Positions 22,962-33,779 of a stretch of DNA of 64,000 nt are shown here, in pieces; position 1 is the stretch's first letter, and the number at the start of each line of letters is the position of its first letter. The notes beneath the pieces are model-generated. The model was given only the letters and a program-made list of their open reading frames with translations. It was not told where the DNA came from and ran no database searches. The position numbers and the translations under genes were made by a program. The stretch comes from Cylindrodendrum hubeiense (lineage: Eukaryota > Ascomycota > Sordariomycetes > Hypocreales > Nectriaceae): positions 1-64,000 of the forward strand of contig JAANBB010000003.1 of the NCBI GenBank assembly GCA_014621425.1. The letters are read 5' to 3'.

Positions 22962-23666
22962 TTAATCAACTGTTAAAAGTTGTTCGTAGAAGCCACCAAA
23001 TTGATGGACAGGGTCGTGAAGATGTATCTCGAGAATCCAGTGACGCTTCTTGCCATCTTTGCCCGGGGCAGTCATGGAGTTCTCGTTTCCGTTGGCTATG
23101 TACAGTGTAATCTTGTCCCGAGGGATGCGTTCGTGGGGAAATGATCCCACAATATGACCTGCGATAGGGGCACCGAATGTGAATCCCTCAGCTTCAGCAG
23201 CCTTTTGAGAGATCTCATACAATTCTTGACCAGTCATATCCGGGTTCTTGTGATAGATCTCCTTCACCTTGAGCCAGATAGGCTCCAGGGCGTCACGGAG
23301 CCTGATTTTATGAGGGTCGTTTCCGAGCACATATGTGCGACCGAAATCAGCTTCCCACGCCTCGAACACAGGGCCTAGATCAATGACAAGAATATCATCC
23401 TCTTCAATAATTCGATCCGGAGGGTTGTCCTCAAAGGGTCTCAGAGTGTTTGGCCCGCTCCGGATGACTCGCTTGTGCCAATGCGTCTTAATGCCGTGTT
23501 TCGCAGCACCCAAATCATAAATAGCCGTGTTTAATTCCTTCTCGCTGATTCCTGGGCGGATAAGGTCTTGTTCAATCTCTTTGAACATCTCGACAGCCTT
23601 GTTTTGGGCTTCCATAAGGTAAGCAGCACGCTCACTTTCGGTCGCGGATACGGCGGGCTTGTCCAT
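22962..23666 (-). CDS. M24 (aminopeptidase P/creatinase-fold) metallopeptidase-like protein
   Basis: Single exon, 234 aa, ATG at 23666. It covers only the pita-bread M24 catalytic fold. Candidate metal ligands in order: Asp in LVIDLGP, Asp in EADFGRTY, His in AGHIVGSFPH, Glu in ILEIHL and Glu near the C-terminus in FYEQLL. The stretch HWHKRVIRSGPNTLRPF is common in short bacterial and fungal M24 proteins. Lacks the N-terminal creatinase domain of prolidases. Substrate unknown; it could be an Xaa-Pro-type peptidase or a C-N hydrolase. Intronless and small, so bacterial ancestry is possible but not shown. Confidence 0.85.
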   Translation of the reverse strand: MDKPAVSATESERAAYLMEAQNKAVEMFKEIEQDLIRPGISEKELNTAIYDLGAAKHGIKTHWHKRVIRSGPNTLRPFEDNPPDRIIEEDDILVIDLGPVFEAWEADFGRTYVLGNDPHKIRLRDALEPIWLKVKEIYHKNPDMTGQELYEISQKAAEAEGFTFGAPIAGHIVGSFPHERIPRDKITLYIANGNENSMTAPGKDGKKRHWILEIHLHDPVHQFGGFYEQLLTVD

Positions 23667-25107
23667 TGTTGGAAGATCGGGGAAAATTAGTTGATATTTT
23701 GACTTTGGTGTTTTTATTGACAGAAAGTTGGTATGAATGTAAAAGGTTTATCATAGGTTTTCACTCATATTTATCACTTCTCCTGCCAGAGTCTGTACGA
23801 ACAATAATCCGATACCGCGCTGGTGACCCCCGCCAAGTGGATCTTCGCTGACATATAACGGCAGGGCTATTTGGTGGGTTAAGCCACAGTCTCCATATTG
23901 ATATGTTGACATCTTGTCGAACGCCCTCTACGAACATCAATAATTACCCCGCTAAGGACTTATCGGGAAAATTGACCCGTTCTCTGTCTTCTGCAGGGCG
24001 CACATACGTAATACAGAGTATCAGTTTTACCGTTATCGATTGTCTCGGAGCTCCTTGGTTGGCGGAGGTGACCCTATAATACAGCCCACACCCGACCTTT
24101 AGGGTAGTAGCTGGAGGGAAGAAAAAGCGTGTCGTTCATTGAGTGGGCAGCTTTGAGTAGTGAGTAAACTAAGCTGGTCATCGGTTACTACTGCTGAGCT
24201 GGGCACTAAAGCTCACCGGGCAACACCAACCACACCCACCAGCCACACATTTGCCAGCTGTAGGGTAGCAGAATTGATCTCGACCAAAATCCAGGTATTG
24301 GAACCACGACCACACCTCAGCCACGCGAGCAGTTGACAATCCAAATGCGTAGAGTACGTGGTCATATGGTGGGAAGAGAATTCATGAAAGAATGGGAGAA
24401 ATCTGTTGAGATTCAAAGACTATGGCCTCAGCTGGGCTGGGCCTAGGAAAGTAAAGAAAAGCGATAGGTACACACTATGCTGTAAAAGTCCTCACAGATG
24501 TCTTGTACCAAAGAGAGTCCGGCGGTACCTTAAATATCTCTAGCAGCCCCCTTGAGCTCACGTGGCATCCCTAGCCAGTGGACCATCTCCACCTGACACG
24601 CTGTCGTAAAAACTCCAGGCTGTCTGTTGGCCCATCACAATATCTCTTACCTATATTTCTTCATTTTTTCTCCATTTCGTGGTATAAATTTTTATTGATG
24701 GTGTGCCCTCTCACTTATCGCCATGATGTAATGTAAGGCAAATTGTGTAGTAGCCTGGCAACTTGCTGAGTCTAGACTGTCGACGTTAAATCCTAGTGTT
24801 TCGGATCCAGCCATATTATTTTCTACCACAACCGTCACCACTGGAGCCTCGGTCATTTCCCCGTTCTCAATGCCGCTAATGAAAACGCTTAGCGGCATGG
24901 CCGTAGCGTTGGAGCTAACAGAGGTACATTTAACATGACAAAAAGGGGATTCGAGCCATCTCCCCTTTTCCCCGCTTCTTGTGGGGTTAGTAGCGTGCTA
25001 ATCCCCGCACGTGATTGATCTAATGAAAGCGTCCTGGTTTGACGGAGCTGCAATTCCTCCTTGTCCGTGCTCACCAGTGGCTGCTCTCACCTTGCAACAG
25101 ACCCACG
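23667..25107. other. Divergent intergenic region, no gene seen
   Basis: About 1.4 kb between two divergent genes (M24 on the minus strand, Zn2Cys6 regulator on the plus strand), so it holds both promoters. I read both strands and found only short frames without family signatures (for example 24213-24416 and 24692-24898). AT-rich from 24640 to 24740. Confidence 0.5.
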
Positions 25108-27317
25108 ATGAGTGGTAAGGAAGGGCCAAAGAGAGCTGGCCGCGTGGCGATAGGATGGTGAGTAAATGGACGGCCGCATTGAGGGGACGCAGCTAATCGC
25201 ATTGGGGAACAGCAATGCTTGTCGAGGTACTTGCAAGGATCCAATTGAGATGATCACGGCTAATCTAGGTCACAGTCCGACATGTTCGATGTAGGCCTTT
25301 GCAGCGTTGTTCTGCAAGTTTACCCAGCTAATTTGAACCCAAGGCGACAAGAACCTGCCATCATGCCTGGCATGTCGGAAAGCGGGGATCGAATGTATCC
25401 GGTCACTTCAAGTCCGCTTCCGGAACGGACTCGACTCTGTGGATGAAGACTATACATTCTCAGACAGCCAAACATGGGTCCAACACGAGAAGAATCGTGA
25501 GTGAAGCCGGAAATCCTGTTGAGTCTGACTCACCATTCCTGGCGTGTACCCGTAGTCGAGTACTGCGACGAGACAGCCCAGTTGTCTCAATTATATGAAG
25601 GAACACCAGAAGTAGTGGCAGAGTAAGTTCATATTCTGGTTGTGGATATATACAGAGTCTCCAACTCATATTGGGGAACGCCCCGCTGACGCGAAAATGT
25701 AGACCTCGCGTTGCCGCCTCACAGCTACGGTAACGTGTGCCGGAGATCAATTTTGTAGCAGCAGCTGACCAGACCAGCCAGCCAGAAACTTTCCACTCTC
25801 CTCCGTCACTGCAGCCTCCGGAACAAGCCAGTCCGATGGATAGAGAGTATGAGATACGGAGCCCCAGTATTTTTGGAGCGCGACCTCCCTCTCAAGGCTC
25901 ATCAATGAGCCATTCTACCACACATCAAGGGCTTTCACCATCTTCAGCACCCCCAGTTGTTCCATTCACTTCACAAGAGGCCGTCTTGATGAGGAATTTC
26001 ATCGAAAACATGGCTTTGTGGGTACGTTTAGGTGCGCCTCATCCAGATAAGAAGCATTGACTGATTAACAAAGGCGGACGCGACCGATATGAGGCGCCAT
26101 TTTGAGATCGAAGTACCGCGACGCTCTCTGCGCTTTCCAGTTCTTCGTTACGCAGTCTGTGCCTTCTCATCACGGCATCTCAATCGAAGTATGCCGGATA
26201 CAACAACAGAGTCTCTCGAGTACTACGACAAGTGCCTGCAACTCTTGATCGAGGCAGTTTCTGGACAAGACGGGCAGGTGGAGGAAGAAGTTCTAGCGGC
26301 AGTTGCAATCCTGCGCCAGTACGAAGAAATGGATGGTGAGACTGACGGACGGTTATGCTGGGTCTAAGCTAATGAGGGAACAGCCGATGATAAGGAGCTC
26401 CACCTCACTGGAACCTCCAAAATTGTCAATTCCATGTCCGTGTTCGACTTTAACGGAGGCTTGGGTGAGGCAGCTGCGTGGCTATGTCTCAGAGAAGATA
26501 TTTACATATCGCTGGTTAAGCAGCGGCCACTAAAGACCGACCTGGAGACGTTCCTGCAATCCAATGTATTCAGGAAAGGAGATGATGCTGCGTATGCTAA
26601 CCGGATGGTGTTTTTACTGGCCAAAGCACTTGGCTGCGCATTCTCTACCAATGAGCAATGCTCGTCGCAAAGCCTTCAGGGCATCAGCGCTGAAGTGGAC
26701 TCCTGGTTTGAATCGAAGCCTGCTGCGTTCAACCCGATCCATGAAGAACGAAGAAGTCGACCTGAAGGACGGTTGTTGCCCGAGATCTGGGTTCTATCTC
26801 CGTTTCATGGTTTGTTCTGAGTCCCAAGGGTACCAATGGGCTATCGCTGACTTCTTCAAGCTGTTGGGCTACAATACTATCATATTGCGAAGATTATACT
26901 CGCCATGTCAACACCTATCATGGCGGCGTCTGTATACGACCATATTCGAATGGGCAAAAAGGTGGAAGTAGGTGAACTGAACCCACGCGAGACAATGCGT
27001 TTACTGAATAAATCCAGCAAATTGTTCGCCACCACCTCATTCAGGTAATAGCACTCGCTACTTCCAATTCTAGAGGAGAGAATACCCTGTTCACTGCTAG
27101 ACACTCGTTGTCAGTCTGTAAGTCGCATTTTCTCCCGATATCTTCTAGGCCGGTAAACTCACATTCTGTAGGGGGAGGTGTCTTTGGAGACAAGGATGAT
27201 CAATCAATGGTTCAAGATTTTCTCGATTATGTGCAGCAAAAAACAGGTTGGAACACAATGCTCCTGCGCGCGTCGCTAAGCGAGCAATGGGCACAGGATG
27301 GCGAGCCACATGGCTGA
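25108..27317 (+). CDS. Zn2Cys6 transcription factor with fungal-specific TF domain
   Basis: Eleven exons: 25108-25157, 25213-25226, 25276-25290, 25344-25496, 25556-25622, 25778-26021, 26074-26335, 26384-26809, 26861-26967, 27018-27117, 27172-27317, giving 527 aa. Splicing across two very small exons (14 and 15 nt) assembles a perfect binuclear cluster: C-x2-C-x6-C-x6-C-x2-C-x6-C (CNACRVRHVRC then C.AC......C). It is followed by VRFRNGLDSVDEDYTFSDSQTWV, the usual post-cluster block, a Ser/Pro-rich linker, and a PF11951-type (Fungal_trans_2) helical domain running to the C-terminus (LRYAVCAFSSRHL, LLEAV-like helices, QYYHIAKIIL). Nuclear DNA-binding regulator; target unknown. The intron 25623-25777 is the least certain boundary. 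Confidence 0.88.
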
Positions 27318-27434
27318 TGTAGACTGGAAATAAACATAATCACCTTGGTTTTGGGAGTTTTGAGTAGCGACATTAACAAATCTTGAATTTCCCTTTTTAG
27401 CACAATCTAGTCTTAAACATCCCGCTTAAATCAT

Positions 27435-28556
27435 TTACAACTTGTTCTCCTCAATGCGTCGGCCGATCTCGTCGAAGCGGATCTGCTTGCCGCTGACCAA
27501 GGCCTCCTGCAGAGCAGAGCCGATCTCGACAGCGCGGACGGCGTTGGTGAGCTTCAGGGCGAGGGGCTTGTTGTCGAGGCAGGCCTCGGCGAAGTCGTTG
27601 GCCTCCTGGACAAAGGCAGCCTCGAAGCGGCCGTAGTAGTGGGCGGGCACCTCGCGGGTGATGCCGCCTTCGTGGTAGTAGTTGACGAGGTTGGACTGGG
27701 GGTTGCCGTTGACGGTCAGCTTGCCCTCAGTGCCGATGATCTCGGTGGTGTCCTCCTGGCCGTGGGCCATCATGCGGGAGCAGTAGTAGTAGGCGATCTT
27801 GCCACCCCAGAACTCGACGATGCCGACGGCGTTGTCGTAGTCGTTGTACTGGGCAAGGTCAGGCTGGACGGCGCGGATGCCGTGGGCGGAGACGCTCTTG
27901 GGGATGATATCGTCGCCGAAGAACCACAGGGTCAGATCGATGTCGTGCACAGCCATGTCGACGAAGACACCGCCGGACCAGGCAGCGTAGGCGACGAAGA
28001 AGCCCGAGGGGTCGTGCTTGTCGCAGGTCTGGCTGCGGATGATGGAGGGTCGGCCAATCAGACCCTGCTCGACCTTGCTGTAGGCATCTCTGTAAGACTC
28101 GTCGAAGCGGCGAGAGAAGCCGCACATGACCTTGAGGTGAGGGTGCTTCTTGCCCTCGTTGACAACTGAGCGGCACTGTGAAGGTGTGAGTGGGCATTCA
28201 ATTGAGGATGTCGCAACGGAGTACATACAATTTCGAGGTCGGTAGAGAGAGGCTTCTCAACCAGAACGTGGAGGTTCTTCTGCATGGCCTGGATGGCCTC
28301 CTCGGCGTGGACCGAGGTGGCGGTGCCAATGACGACGGCGTTGAGGCCGGGCTGCTCAATCATCTTGGTGTAGTCGTCGTAGAGGGTAACGCCATGGGGC
28401 TCAAGGTTGATCTTGGCCCATGCCATCTCAACAGGGTCAGGGGTGAAGGCGGCGACAAGCTCAGGCTCGGGGGGTGCGGTTGAGGAAGTTAATGGCATGG
28501 CGCTTTCCCATGCGGCCGAGGCCAGCGGCGGCAATCTTGAGCTTCTGGGGGGCCAT
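27435..28556 (-). pseudogene. Gfo/Idh/MocA oxidoreductase (inositol 2-dehydrogenase-like), one-base frame break
   Basis: Exons 28556-28229 and 28175-27435; about 355 aa if the break is bridged. Rossmann start AAGLGRMGKRHA, the EKP motif (LVEKPLS) with the substrate-side Lys, and the GGVFVDMAVHDIDL block with the catalytic Asp-x3-His are present, so the active site is complete. The frame breaks near 28463-28474: one base too many in the run of six C (coding strand) after LNRT; with five C the frame continues TPEPELVAAF. No GT is available there for an intron. Because all the rest is intact, a sequencing indel is a good alternative. It is divergent from an inositol-type transporter 1.06 kb away, which supports oxidation of myo-inositol or a related polyol. 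Confidence 0.82.
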
Positions 28557-29615
28557 CTTGCAGGGATTGAGACGTGAGGCTGTTGGTCTGGGATGAGGAG
28601 ATGTTGAAGAGGAGTGTTGTGATGGGATAGCGAGGGAGATAGTTTGGACTGGATTGCGAGATGTCGCTTCTTTTATGTTTCCCAGAGCCTCCGGGCATCT
28701 TGTCACGATGGATTATGTTTCCCCAGCCACGCTCGCCGCCTCTGTCCGTCCCTGACCCATTGGCCATAATGGACATCTTCGGCGACGGTCGGTGTTGATG
28801 CCAATGATGGGCCGGCGGGTGAGCCTGCCCCATCCGCGGAAAGACTTTCCACGAGCGAGTCAACAGCCGAAGACGGGCTGTCGGCACGCCACCATGCGGG
28901 GTTGGAGGCTGTCCCCCACGGCGGCCGATGAGGGCGTACCTCGTCTATCCTAGACTGCGGAGACTAACCCGGACTGTGAGGTGCTTGTCCGGAGTGAGAT
29001 GCTTGTCCGGACAGACCTTCCAAGCACTTGGAACGACTTACCCCAACACGCCGGCCGTCCCCACGGAGCGATCGCCTCTCGACATAACCAATGCGGGGGT
29101 GGAGATGGCTTCAGCACGTTCCTCACGACCCCACACGTTAGCACATCATGTGGCCACTCCGAGCGGAGCCCGGATACAACTTCCCCAGCACCGGATCGAG
29201 CTTCCTCACGCGGACAGTTGAAACCCCCTCCTTTCGGCCGTCTCGTGTCAGGGCGCGCGAATCCACCCATCCCCACGGGGGAGCAGCGGGGTCCCTCCCG
29301 CATTCTCCAACTTCGTTACCCCGGAGTCATCGCAATTGCGGTGGGTCGCGAGGGTTACAGCTGGTTTTTTTACCCCGGTTCCGATTGGGCGATACGGGAA
29401 TTGCAAGGAGACGCTGAGTATTGTGTGCCCAGGTAGCAATGGGCTTCACTCTCCTGACAGACGTGGTGTTTGGGTGAGCTGATGGTCGAGTCATTTGGGT
29501 ATGGTTGATGCGTCGGTGCGCCCGAGAAGTATAAAGTCTCCAGGATTCCCTTTAGCTCTTTCGAAACCAAACCAACTATTTCAACCACCTTCTTCTTCAT
29601 TATCAACCATTCAAA
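28557..29615. promoter_or_regulatory. Shared divergent promoter of dehydrogenase and sugar transporter
   Basis: About 1.06 kb between two start codons pointing apart. GC-rich in its centre with several CCGG/CCGGACA-type words (28970-29010: TCCGGA and TCCGGACAG repeated), then a pyrimidine-rich leader (29540-29610) before the transporter. The repeated TGTCCGGA words could bind a zinc-cluster regulator; this is inference. Confidence 0.45.
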
Positions 29616-31279
29616 ATGGCTCTCAAAGACGAATCTCTTGCTGTCAATTCAGAGTCTCGCCATGTCGAGCACAATGATGACCATGTCGACCTCAAGGCCG
29701 GCGATGACTTCATTGAAGACTCGTCCCCTGGTCTCTTCCTGAACCTCTGCGTCGTAGCAACCGCCATCGGTGGTATGCTCTTCGGCTACGACACTGGAGT
29801 CATCTCTGGTGTCCTGGTCGTGCTCGGCACAGACCTTGACGGCAAAGAGCTGAGCCACGGAGAAAAGGAACTGATCACGGCTCTGTGTGCTGCTGGTGCC
29901 CTTTTCGGTGCCATCATCGCCGGAGTCACAGCCGACAAGTACGGAAGAAAGCCCGCCATTTGGTTCGCCTCTGTCCTGTTCACCATTGGTGCCCTCGTCC
30001 AAGCAACCTCCTTTTCCATTGCCCAGATGTGCGTTGGCCGTATTCTTGTCGGCCTCGGTGTTGGATCCGCTTCTATGGTACGTGAATTATGCTAAGAATC
30101 GATGCTGCTACCCCCACTGACGAGGTGATTTGTTTGTTCCTGGAGATTATACCGCTGTACATTGCCGAAATCGCACCCGCTAAATATCGTGGCCGCATGA
30201 TATCCATCGACATGGTCTTCCTCGGTACCGGATCCCTTCTCGCCTACGGCTTCGACGCCGCCTTTTACAAGATTGATCACGGCTGGCGATACATGGTTGG
30301 TCTCGGAGGCATTCCGTCTATCATGCTCGGTGTCTTGCTGTTCTGGTGCCCCGAGTCTCCTCGCCAGCTGCTCTTCCACAACCGCACCGATGAGTGCATC
30401 AGTGTCATCCGCCGTATGTATCCCACCGCGACCGAACAACAGATTCAGCAGATGGTTGCGCACATTCAGCACGGTGTCACTCAGTCCAAGGCTCTGAACG
30501 AGGAGGTCTCTGTCCGCACAGCTTTCAAGAGTTTGATCACTGTCGCACCCAACCGCCGAGCCGCCGTTGTTGCTTGCGGACTGATGGCCTTCCAGCAGCT
30601 CTGTGGATTCAACACCCTCATGTACTACTCAAGCACCCTTTTCCAGATCGTCGGCTTCAACAACCCCATCGCCGTCGGAACCATTGTCACTGCGACCAAC
30701 TGGATCTTCACTTTCCTGTCCATCTTCCTCATTGACCGCGTTGGACGCCGAAGACTTCTTCTCTGGACTATGTGGGGAATGCCCGTCTTCCTGACTCTCG
30801 CCGCCGGTGTCTTCTCCCAGATCCCCATCGACCGCAACACCTTGGAGTTGACCGACGACAAGATCGGATGGCCAGCAATCGTTGTCTTGGTATCCATGAT
30901 CCTCTTCGTCGCCTGTTATGCCGCCGGCCTCGGATGTGTGCCCTGGCAGGCAAACGAGTTCCTCCCAATGGAAGTCCGCGCCATGGGAACCATGATGATC
31001 AACATTTTCAACTGGGGACCCAACATCATCGTCTCTTCCACCTTCCTATCCATGATGCGTGGCATTTCACCTTCTGGTGCTTTTGGTTTCTATGCGGCCA
31101 TGTGTCTCCTGGGCTACATCTTCGTTTACTTCTGCTACCCCGAGGCTGCAGGTATGACCCTTGAGGAGATTCGAGTGGTCTTTGACAATGGATTTGGTGT
31201 CCGCTATGCAGAGGAGTGGCGCAAGCAGAGGAAGCTGGGCGCTGGTCACATCATCAATTCCGCCGATGCCAAGGTTTAA
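29616..31279 (+). CDS. MFS sugar/myo-inositol transporter (Itr-like)
   Basis: Plasma-membrane proton symporter of the sugar porter family. Exons 29616-30077 and 30146-31279 give 531 aa with 12 hydrophobic segments. Family signatures: GYDTGVISG in TM1, ADKYGRKP in loop 2-3, GRILVGLGVGSASM at the splice junction, PLYIAEIAPAKYRG, PESPRQL after TM6, QQLCGFNTLMYYSSTLF in TM7, DRVGRR, and the C-terminal EAAGMTLEEI. The QQ.CGFN.LMYYS pattern and ending resemble fungal myo-inositol transporters (Itr1/Itr2). Its pairing with an inositol-dehydrogenase-like gene agrees. Substrate is inferred; a hexose carrier is possible. Confidence 0.9.
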
Positions 31280-31508
31280 AGACTAGACTACTTCACTTCA
31301 GAAAGTGGCCCATTCGGTTCGGTCTTTGATCTTGCCGGTGGCCGTATTTATCAAGTTAGCACTGGAGACGTCAATCAAATCTCATTTGTGTTTCAAAATG
31401 TCCCACGCTTTTCTAGTATAATTGAATGGGGAGCTTTTGACAGCACTGCTTAACGTGTTTGATTGGTCTTATTAGTAAACGTACAAATAGGGGCTTAGTC
31501 CCCAATAT

Positions 31509-32946
31509 CTATGCACTGCTAAACTCAAACGCCCAGGCGGTTTTCCAATCCTCCTCAGTTTGATAGATGGCAATTGTGATTTCGTCATTGGAGTAAGTGT
31601 GCGTCGCAATGCCCCGATTTGTTGGGGCATCAAGTTCAGTCTCCGGGATCACGTAAGTAAACCCCCAAGTCTGAATCGCGAGGCTTCCAGAGGAGGGCAA
31701 GCCTGCAGCACTGAGATTCTTATGGTAAGAGCCCAAGTGCCTGTCTTTACACGAACGCCGGTGAGGATGCGGACTTTGTCGCCGACAGTGGCATACGCAT
31801 CGAACAGTCTATCCTCAGATCCAGTTGTTCCAGCACGGTAGCCCGTCATGTTCATATTGTAGTACTTAAGGGCTTGCCAGTCGCCGTTGGGGTGATACGG
31901 GAGATCGGTGGTGTCGCGCCAGAGCAGGCTTGCCAGAAAATCGCGGAGGTGGGTGCCATTAGGTCCGCCGCGCCAGTTAGCTCGCAAACCAGGGACGTTG
32001 TAGCGCTCAAAGCGGGATAGATGCCACACGGTTGCTGCCGGGTTGAGCTCGTCGCCGAGATTCAGATATTCATTGATGTTAATCGGCTTCTCTGGAGCGC
32101 CAGCGGCCACACGCATCCTGTCGAATGTTGGCAGGCTGTTTTGCAAGTCGTTGGCCTCGTTGTCAAGAGCTTCGATGTGGTGCCAAGAGTAGTAGTCCGG
32201 TGCTGTATCGTTGGCTGCAACGTAGCTCAAGAAGTTGCTCCACTAGGTATTGTCTTCGGTTGGTGGCAGAGAGAGCGAGGGCCCCAGGATCGGAAGACCC
32301 CCAAGGGCTGGATCATTTCTTTTGAGGTCAGCTAGTGTTTAACACAAGAACGCACAGTTTCATCTCACCGAAATCTCTTAAAGGTTCTTCCAAACAAGTC
32401 CAGGTATTGAGATTGAGATCTGAGCCAGAACCCCCACTCTGGCTCGTTCCAGATATCAATATGAAGGCCAGGGAGCATGCCGTTGGCGACAATTCTGTCA
32501 ACAACGACGTTCAAGAAGTTGTCATAGTCAGACCAATCCCCATTGTCTCCTGGCCAGTTAATCGATTCATCCGCATGGTCGGTACCCCAGAGATCATGCA
32601 ACAGCAGCTGGAACTTACCCCCGTATTTGCGGGCAGTTTTGTAGTTGCTCAGCGCCGAATCCCAACGCCCATCTAATTCGCCCCAGACCCATCCGCGGTT
32701 GGGCGCGTCCATTTGCGCGCCGCCAGCACGGAACCAGTGGAGACCAATATCAGTATAAAAGTGGTCAGGGATCTGGTCTGGGGTGTCTGGGATACCGTAG
32801 ATGACGCCGCTCGCGTAGTGTTGTGGCTCACCGCGGTTGACGGCGAGGTCAACAACAGCAACCGCGTCAGGGGTCCATCGAGGCACGAGATGTGCGGTTG
32901 CAGAAGTAGCCAGAACTAAGAGAAGATGCTGGAATCGAGATGCCAT
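31509..32946 (-). pseudogene. Secreted glycoside hydrolase (clan A fold), disrupted by a stop and a frameshift
   Basis: Exons 32946-32369 and 32318-31509 with splice phase consistent. A signal peptide (MASRFQHLLLVLATSATAHL) starts the protein. Domain cues: HWFRAGGAQ, LLLHDLWGTDH, HIDIWNEPEWGFW (NEP with the general acid/base Glu of clan A hydrolases) and NINEYLNLGDEL (probable nucleophile Glu), then a C-terminal beta domain (GSLAIQTWGFTYV). An in-frame TAG occurs at 32243-32245 where Trp (TGG) would give DNTWWSNF. A second break near 31720 needs one more A to join WALTI to KNLSAAGLP. No intron option repairs either. Two lesions argue for a true pseudogene more than in the other frame-broken genes. 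GH family not assigned (GH39/GH79-like are candidates). Confidence 0.72.
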
Positions 32947-33779
32947 TGTGAAAAAACACCTTGGGATGAGGGGTGCTGTAGGGCTGGCCATTGTGAGAAG
33001 TCTGCAGTCGCATTTATATTTTATTCTTTCCAGAACATCTCCACCCTTGGCTTCCTCTTCTTCCATAAACTAGATCATCAACAAAAATCGGAAATTGCTT
33101 CCTGCGCCTAGAAGCAGGGCCCACCGGGATACTCAGACGCAACTCTCCCACCGGACCGCCACCGGACGCCACCGGACGCCCATTATAGGGCCAGGAATCA
33201 CACCCAAGTCTACAAACTCCCCGGATTATCTCCACCATCTCCGCAAAATGTACTAGAACCGGTTAATAAATTGCATGGTCTTACTTCCTTAACTGGAGAG
33301 TAACAGCCTAGGACCCTGGAGCTTAAGCTTAGGCGCGGTTATCTTGGGCTGAGGCGCCAATAGAAGCCTATATTGGACATATGTTGGACTTAGCCTAAAG
33401 TGTATCCGAACGAGTAGGAAAATAGCCGGCTTAATTACCAGCCGGCTCTAATGGCACCGCAGCAGCGGTCGTTATTTACTACTTCCTGCTCCGAAGCGAA
33501 TGAAGCTGCCGCAAAACAGGGTTGGGAAATATTTGATCCAACTCAACTGAAATTCGAGATCTTCTTCTTTCATGAATCTGCCAACGGTCAAGCGTTCCGT
33601 AGTTTTCGCTACCGGAGATCAAATGGCAGAGGCGAGCTAGGAAGCCTGATAAAAAAGCCGGTAATCCAATGATCGATTGACTTTCTAGTAAATTTTATGT
33701 CTAAGACTGTGGATATAGGTAGTTCAAGCTTGACCACTTCATTAGGCAAATAATCCTCATGGTACCAAAACTTGTAAAC
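32947..33779. other. Intergenic region with a short tandem repeat
   Basis: Holds the glycoside hydrolase promoter and then AT-richer, degenerate-looking sequence (33240-33440) with CCTAG/TTAGGC words that resemble eroded repeats. A short frame at 33451-33672 has no homology that I recognise. Confidence 0.45.
33149..33181. repeat. Short tandem repeat, unit CACCGGACGC
   Basis: About three copies of a ten-base unit (CACCGGACGC and close variants) in direct repeat, in the upstream region of the disrupted hydrolase. No known role. Confidence 0.6.

Noticed and set aside
24692..24898. Minus-strand frame in the 1.4-kb gap
   Set aside because: Short, low similarity to anything known, within the region expected to be promoters.
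27639..28169. Plus-strand frame of 176 codons opposite the dehydrogenase
   Set aside because: Antisense shadow of the Gfo/Idh exon 2; composition (Val, Asp, Gly runs) is typical of reverse-strand artefacts.
33451..33672. 73-codon frame as a small gene
   Set aside because: No homology recognised, in degenerate AT-rich sequence, no supporting splice or promoter signals.
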